From: Jeotgalibacillus aurantiacus
GTDB taxonomy: Bacteria; Bacillota; Bacilli; Bacillales; Jeotgalibacillaceae
DNA: 64,000 bases
Direction: 5' to 3'
Assembly (NCBI RefSeq): GCF_020595125.1
Contig: NZ_JACNMS010000003.1
Span: 372,001-436,000 of the forward strand
A program made the translations under genes and the position numbers. How positions within the stretch are numbered: position 1 is the stretch's first letter; each line of letters starts with the position of its first letter. The notes under the pieces are model-generated. The model was given only the letters and a program-made list of their open reading frames with translations. It was not told the DNA's origin and did not search any database. Of the stretch, positions 60,354 to 64,000 are shown one piece after another.

Positions 60354-60907
60354 TTGGTGTCTAGCTGCGGCGACTAGCCCCTCGAGGTCATAAGTCAAAG
60401 ATGAACGCGGGCAAAGGTCAGCCCTCTTTTCATCTTCGCCTTATGCTTGTCGGGGCTGGACGAGTCGCCTCCGCTTTTCTTCATGTCCAGCTCCGGTTCG
60501 CAGCGGCTAGTGCGCTTCCCTCAGCTCATTTCGATAAGTCAACATCAGCTCACTTCGTTCGCTGTGTTTCCTTTATCTTAATCGCTTCAGTCCACCGCAT
60601 ACGCCGCTAAACGCGAACCTCCGCTTTTCCCGATGTCTAGCTCCACCGGGCAGGGACTAGCAAACTTCCCGTCCTCTCGTTCGATAAGTCAACATCGGAT
60701 CGCTAACGCTCTCCGTGTTTCCTTTATCTTCGTCGAGGACAGTCCAGTTTGTACGTCCCTAAACGCCCGCCTCCGCTTTTCTTGGTGTCTAGCTGCGGCG
60801 ACTAGCCCCTCGAGGTCATAAGTCAAAGATGAACGAGGGCGAAGGTCAGCCCTCTTTTCATCTTCGCCTTATGCTTGTCGGGGCTGGACGAGTCGCCTCC
60901 GCTTTTC
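60354..60907 (+). repeat. Four tandem family C repeat units (short-long-long-short)
   Basis: Units at 60354-60479 (126 bp), 60480-60629 (150 bp), 60630-60781 (152 bp) and 60782-60907 (126 bp), each starting near TGTCTAGCT and ending CCTCCGCTTTTC. The two outer short units differ at only two bases. Short units fold on paper as nested stems (CATAAG/CTTATG, AAGATGAA/TTCATCTT, GGCGACT/AGTCGCC). Long units contain GATAAGTCAACATC and GTGTTTCCTTTATCTT. The last unit overlaps the 3' end of the minus-strand membrane-protein gene. Confidence 0.92.
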
Positions 60908-61247
60908 TGTTACGATTTCTTTTAAAATCCAGCCAGATCCCGATCACAATCGCAATCCACAAAAATGGCTGATCAATACTAAGGGGTGTTTCGGTCTCCC
61001 CGCCAATCAGCTGAAGAAAAATCACCAGTGCTGCAAAATAAATCGTCACCGGCAGACCCGTCAGTTCGTCCCGCTTTGAAATAGCAGGATCAAATGTCAC
61101 AATAGAAACGATCAGAAACAGGCCAAATAAACCAAACAAAAACGGTATTGAAAATGGCGTACTGCCTGGAAAGAAAAACATAACAAATACCAGTGTCAAT
61201 GACGCCAATGTAAGCAATGAACTAATGCGGTTAACCCATAATTTCAT
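60858..61247 (-). CDS. Four-helix membrane protein with a repeat-derived C-terminal tail
   Basis: A 129-residue membrane protein with helices at about residues 8-26, 33-50, 66-84 and 91-107; family unknown. After the last helix comes a basic cytoplasmic-type tail DFKRNRNRKAEATRPAP. Its last 16-17 residues and the TGA stop are encoded inside the final family C unit (60858-60907), so the original C-terminus was probably replaced. GGAGGGTG precedes the ATG. It is transcribed alone, convergent with the acetyltransferase operon. Confidence 0.65.
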   Translation of the reverse strand: MKLWVNRISSLLTLASLTLVFVMFFFPGSTPFSIPFLFGLFGLFLIVSIVTFDPAISKRDELTGLPVTIYFAALVIFLQLIGGETETPLSIDQPFLWIAIVIGIWLDFKRNRNRKAEATRPAPTSIRRR

Positions 61248-61305
61248 GAAACACCCTCCTCCTGTTCAGTATAGAAGAACGGGTCACAATGTGTAAACAA
61301 ATCTC

Positions 61306-61334
61306 TTGACTACATACCTATAGGGGTATATATT
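61306..61334 (+). promoter_or_regulatory. Sigma-A promoter with embedded CsoR/CstR-like operator
   Basis: TTGACT (61306) and TATATT (61329) are separated by exactly 17 bp. The spacer contains the near-palindrome ATACC-TATAG-GGGTAT (61314-61329), close to operators of the CsoR/CstR/RcnR repressor family. It drives two rhodanese-type genes, which points to the persulfide sensor CstR. Confidence 0.75.
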
Positions 61335-61364
61335 AATTTTGTACAAACGAAAGGCGGGAAAGCA

Positions 61365-61736
61365 GTGGAACTGATTTTACTTTTATTGTTATTATTCAGC
61401 ATTTCATTTTACAGACGATATGCACCAGTCAAAGGCGTAGAATGCGTACCTGAAGATCACTTGTCTGAACCGGATCATCAAGTGATTGATCTGCGTGAAT
61501 ACAATGATCCAACCACACGCAGTCAAACAAGCTTTCAACATATTCCCTATGCTTATTTAAAGCGTTTTTATAAAGAAATTCCCCATAAAGAAATCCATGT
61601 CATTGCATCTGATGAAGTGGATCTGAAACTGGGCATCCGCTTTTTAAAGAGTAAAGGATTCCAGGTGAAGAAAATGACATTACTAGCGCCTGCAAAGTCA
61701 GGCGTGTACAAATTAAAAAAATGTGGAGGGTACTAA
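61365..61736 (+). CDS. Membrane-anchored rhodanese-fold protein lacking the catalytic cysteine
   Basis: A 123-residue protein: a hydrophobic N-terminal helix (LILLLLLLFSISF) anchors a rhodanese-like domain (QVIDLREYND, IPYAYLKRFYKEIPHKEIHV, LKSKGFQVKKMTLLAPA). Where active rhodaneses have CxxGxR, this one reads IASDEVDLKLG, so no sulfur-carrying cysteine is present in the loop; the only cysteines are near the N-terminus (ECVP) and the C-terminus (KKCGGY). The start is GTG at 61365. An active rhodanese gene follows at once. It may be a docking or regulatory partner. Confidence 0.7.
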   Translation: MELILLLLLLFSISFYRRYAPVKGVECVPEDHLSEPDHQVIDLREYNDPTTRSQTSFQHIPYAYLKRFYKEIPHKEIHVIASDEVDLKLGIRFLKSKGFQVKKMTLLAPAKSGVYKLKKCGGY

Positions 61737-61737
61737 C

Positions 61738-62025
61738 GTGAAAAATATTTCACCGGCAGATGTAGAAAAAAGTTATGCTGAATTAAACGTGCTCGATGTG
61801 CGTGAAACAGAAGAAATAAAATCAGGGAAGATCCCCGGAGCCGTAAATATTCCCCTTGGTCTGATCGAATTCCGCAAGCAGGAACTCGACAAATCAAAAG
61901 AATACGTAGTCGTCTGCCAGGCAGGAGGCCGCAGTGCAAAAGCGACTCAATACCTGGAGGACCAGGGCTATCAAGTGACAAACATGACCGGCGGCATGAA
62001 CAACTGGCAGGGGCCGGTTGAATAA
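61738..62025 (+). CDS. Single-domain rhodanese sulfurtransferase
   Basis: A 95-residue cytoplasmic rhodanese. VLDVRETEEIKSGKIPGAVN is the first signature and the active loop VVCQAGGRSAKA carries the persulfide-forming cysteine; MTGGMNNWQGPVE ends the fold. It transfers sulfane sulfur between thiols. The start is GTG at 61738, 8 nt after GGAGG; its stop-start junction with the previous gene is 1 bp. The CstR-like operator upstream suggests induction by sulfide or persulfide. Confidence 0.92.
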   Translation: MKNISPADVEKSYAELNVLDVRETEEIKSGKIPGAVNIPLGLIEFRKQELDKSKEYVVVCQAGGRSAKATQYLEDQGYQVTNMTGGMNNWQGPVE

Positions 62026-62100
62026 TTTCAATAATATATAATTCGTTTCTATTCTTTTTTGACCTTGTAAAAACAGAATAAAGTGGAGATATCAAACAAA

Positions 62101-62149
62101 GTGCCGGGTCATTCCGAAGCTGGACACCAGCGGAGGATGTCCCCGGCAC
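62101..62149. repeat. Dispersed palindrome family B, degenerate copy 3
   Basis: GTGCCGGGTCATTCCGAAGC opens and GGATGTCCCCGGCAC closes a 49-bp element; the outer CCGGCAC arms match and the inner arms have decayed. It lies between the convergent rhodanese and 2-hydroxyacid dehydrogenase genes. Confidence 0.75.
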
Positions 62150-62156
62150 GATTATT

Positions 62157-63110
62157 TTAATATCCTTTATCATAATCCACTAAATTAACAGGCAACAATT
62201 GCTGATCCAAAAACGACTCCGCATTCTTCAGAAAAATATCCTCAATCACCCTGTTGTTATAATGCTCCGTCGAACCGGCCGTATGAGGTGTAATCATCAC
62301 ATTCTCCATCTCCCATAAAGGACTATCCTCCGGCAGAGGTTCCTTTTCAAAGACATCCAGACCCGCTCCGGCAATTTCGCTTGATTGAAGGGCACGAGTA
62401 AGAGCAGATTCATCGATGATCTCACCCCGTCCAATGTTAACAAGAAAACTGCTTTCCTTCATTTTTGAAAAATGAGCGGATGTAAACAGCTGATTCGTCT
62501 CATCAGTCAAAGGCAGCGTAATCACTACATAATCGCACTCAGGGAGAATCTCTAACAGATTGTCGAGTGTATACATTTCATCAAAATATTCTTCGTTTTC
62601 TCCGCTTCTCCTGAATCCTTTTACCGTCATCCCAAATGCTTTTGCGATTTTTGCTGTTTCTTTTCCAATGGCACCGGCACCGAGCAGTCCTACTGTTTTA
62701 CCGTGCAGTTCAAGAGACAGCCCGGCGTGATGCCAGGTTTTTGATTGCTGATGCCGTGTGTACGCATTGATTTTCCTTGTCCAGCCGAGCATGAGTGAGA
62801 AGATGGTCTCAGAAATCGGGTAAGCATGGACACCATTGGCACTCGTCAATATAATATCCCGCTTCTTGAACTCGTCCAGAGGATGTTTATCGACCCCCGC
62901 ACTCCAGGACTGAACCCATTTTAACGAGTGAGCGTCCTGCAGATAGGGTGTCATCGCATTTTTCCAGCCAGCAATGACTGCTGCGTCTTTTATGTAAGGT
63001 CCCCATTGCTCTTCATCTTTTCCTGTAATGATGTTCCACCCATTAAACGTTTGTTTTACTTTCTCAACCAGCTCTTCTTCAAGGTTTTGCGCAATAACGA
63101 CTGTATTCAT
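62157..63110 (-). CDS. D-2-hydroxyacid dehydrogenase
   Basis: A 317-residue NAD(P)-dependent enzyme that reduces 2-oxo acids to D-2-hydroxy acids. The Rossmann motif is VGLLGAGAIGKETAKIAKAF; catalytic residues appear as Arg in LVNIGRGEIIDE, Glu in LDVFEKEPLPED and His in VMITPHTAGSTEHYN. It resembles the glyoxylate/hydroxypyruvate reductase branch; the exact substrate is unknown. AGGAGGAG precedes the ATG. A phosphodiesterase gene ends 11 bp upstream, so the two are probably co-transcribed. Confidence 0.9.
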   Translation of the reverse strand: MNTVVIAQNLEEELVEKVKQTFNGWNIITGKDEEQWGPYIKDAAVIAGWKNAMTPYLQDAHSLKWVQSWSAGVDKHPLDEFKKRDIILTSANGVHAYPISETIFSLMLGWTRKINAYTRHQQSKTWHHAGLSLELHGKTVGLLGAGAIGKETAKIAKAFGMTVKGFRRSGENEEYFDEMYTLDNLLEILPECDYVVITLPLTDETNQLFTSAHFSKMKESSFLVNIGRGEIIDESALTRALQSSEIAGAGLDVFEKEPLPEDSPLWEMENVMITPHTAGSTEHYNNRVIEDIFLKNAESFLDQQLLPVNLVDYDKGY

Positions 63111-63121
63111 TCGATCTCCTC

Positions 63122-63616
63122 CTATTTTTCTTTATAAAAAACAAGTTCCACACTGATTGCTTCCTGAATCGTAATGACCGCAAATGAATAGTGCTGCTGC
63201 CTTCTTTTATCTGTAGCTGAACCGGGATTAAGTATGATAGGGCGCTGGTCATCTCTTAAAACAGGGATATGAGAATGACCGAACAGAATCAGATCCACAT
63301 CTTCATGTTCAAATGCCTGGAGCGCACGCTTTTCGGTTGTTTGTCCTTTTCCATAACCGTGCACAACACCGATTTTTTTATTCCCTGCCTCTACAATTCT
63401 CCTGGCGGGGAAAAGCGCTGTGATCTCATCAGTGTCTGTATTTCCTGTGACACCATAAACCGGCGCATAGGATGACAGCTCGTCAAAAACGGCTTTTGTA
63501 TTCCAGTCACCTGCGTGCAGAATCAGATCTGCATCCTCTAATTCTTTTACAAGTGGAAGGGGGAGGTGCTTCGCCATCCTTGGCATATGTGTATCAGATA
63601 AAGCAATCACCTTCAA
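63122..63616 (-). CDS. YfcE/MJ0936-type metallophosphoesterase
   Basis: A 164-residue calcineurin-like phosphodiesterase. The metal ligands are visible in order: ALSDTHMP, ILHAGDWNT, VTGNTDTDE, VVHGYGKG and FGHSHIPV, followed by ILNPGSATDKRR. Family members hydrolyse phosphodiesters in vitro; the natural substrate is unknown. The start is TTG at 63616, 9 nt after AAAGGG; an upstream GTG at 63625 lies within that ribosome site. It is the first gene of a probable two-gene operon with the hydroxyacid dehydrogenase. Confidence 0.9.
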   Translation of the reverse strand: MKVIALSDTHMPRMAKHLPLPLVKELEDADLILHAGDWNTKAVFDELSSYAPVYGVTGNTDTDEITALFPARRIVEAGNKKIGVVHGYGKGQTTEKRALQAFEHEDVDLILFGHSHIPVLRDDQRPIILNPGSATDKRRQQHYSFAVITIQEAISVELVFYKEK

Positions 63617-63698
63617 AACATTCACCCCTTTGAAATTTTCATGTTAAACTTACATTAATTATCATGTAACTTAATCGTTGAGTAAAGGGGATCGTTTT

Positions 63699-64000
63699 AT
63701 GCATTTATACCAGGGGGAGGCTGAACGCCGATCTGACGGGCAGAAGGTTTCATATACTGTCGACAGAGTTCAACCTGATCAAATAGAAGAATTCAAAGCG
63801 TTTCAGGCAGGTATTTCCGAATCTCTGGAAGACCCGGCTTCTCTTCAGCCGCTGACTGATGAAGAAATCCAATATGTATTTGATGGCGGCGGGATCGTGA
63901 TTGCTGCTTCAGTAGAAGGTAAAATAATCGCTGTGCGCGTCCTGTTGTATCCAGGAGATGATGAAGAAAATCTGGGCCGGGATCTCGAGCTTTCCTACGA
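63699..64000 (+). CDS. GNAT-like acetyltransferase, N-terminal part (partial)
   Basis: The first 100 codons of a gene running off the window. The product begins MHLYQGEAERRSDGQKVSYT, and later VFDGGGIVIAASVEGKIIAV with LLYPGDDEENLGRDLELSY resembles the beta strands and loop of a GNAT subfamily in Bacilli. The acetyl-CoA loop lies beyond the window, so the call is tentative. AAAGGGG lies 8 nt before the ATG. Confidence 0.6.
   Translation, partial: MHLYQGEAERRSDGQKVSYTVDRVQPDQIEEFKAFQAGISESLEDPASLQPLTDEEIQYVFDGGGIVIAASVEGKIIAVRVLLYPGDDEENLGRDLELSY

Noticed and set aside
60401-60821. Small plus-strand frames within the family C repeats
   Set aside because: They lie wholly in structured repeat DNA, lack ribosome sites, and their sequence reflects repeat ends.

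Overview
The window looks like chromosomal DNA from a low-to-moderate GC, Gram-positive, probably spore-forming member of the Bacillaceae/Planococcaceae. The evidence is the strong AAGGAGG ribosome-binding sites with frequent TTG and GTG starts, a complete des-desK-desR cold-membrane module, NsrR/Hmp, a Zur box in front of a zinc-free S14 gene, a LytH-like endopeptidase and a lipoteichoic-acid-synthase-type sulfatase. Genus is not determined. I see no rRNA, tRNA, CRISPR array, phage or insertion sequence. Content is mostly housekeeping and regulatory genes, with intergenic spaces unusually rich in several repeat families.

Layout. 0-6 kb: end of a sugar kinase, the hmp/nsrR nitric-oxide pair with two NsrR-like operators, an SDR protein, a globin-coupled chemotaxis transducer and a DUF2867-type SDR. 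6.4-8.3 kb: a Zur-boxed operon of rpsN, an unknown gene and a FAD oxidoreductase. 8.4-17.6 kb: a lipoprotein, small membrane and protease-like genes, two secreted acidic repeat proteins, an Old Yellow Enzyme and a LytH-like M23 peptidase. 17.8-24.5 kb: des-desKR, then cydDC behind a Rex-like site. 24.7-37.4 kb: a UvrD-like helicase with a tiny zinc-ribbon gene, GabD-like aldehyde dehydrogenase, MOSC protein, DMT transporter, esterase, chemoreceptor, SRPBCC protein, LTA-synthase-like enzyme and DUF1206 protein. 37.5-44.7 kb: glutamate dehydrogenase, subtilisin-like protease, S66 peptidase, cyclophilin, proline dehydrogenase and a Cu/Zn-SOD-like lipoprotein. 45.4-49.5 kb: sucrose regulator, PTS permease and sucrose-6-phosphate hydrolase with three operators and cre sites. 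50.1-58.1 kb: a second-messenger cluster (EAL, then HD-GYP, class III cyclase, receiver, hybrid kinase). 58.2-64 kb: acetyltransferases, a Gfo/Idh/MocA oxidoreductase, a rhodanese pair with a CstR-like operator, a 2-hydroxyacid dehydrogenase and a phosphodiesterase.

How genes work together. Several stress circuits can be read from DNA plus protein: NO (NsrR to Hmp), zinc starvation (Zur box to zinc-free S14), cold/membrane fluidity (DesK-DesR to Des), redox (Rex-like site to CydDC), sucrose (ScrR/CcpA to PTS and hydrolase) and sulfide/persulfide (CstR-like site to two rhodaneses). The HD-GYP/cyclase/receiver/hybrid-kinase operon places c-di-GMP hydrolysis and cAMP/cGMP synthesis under one phosphorelay, which is unusual for a Firmicute.

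The least explained material is intergenic. Five spaces (8.8, 11.8, 20.8, 27.2 and 44.9 kb) each hold an array of units phased at 21 bp, two DNA helical turns, but each with its own sequence motif; three of the five have a single 30-bp phase jump, and the fifth is amplified as a 184-bp unit. Three dispersed palindrome families also occur: GGGGACGGAGCG elements with compensatory arm changes, GTGC..GGTCATTCC elements, and 126/150-bp structured elements. Two unrelated genes take their C-terminal codons and stop from the last family.
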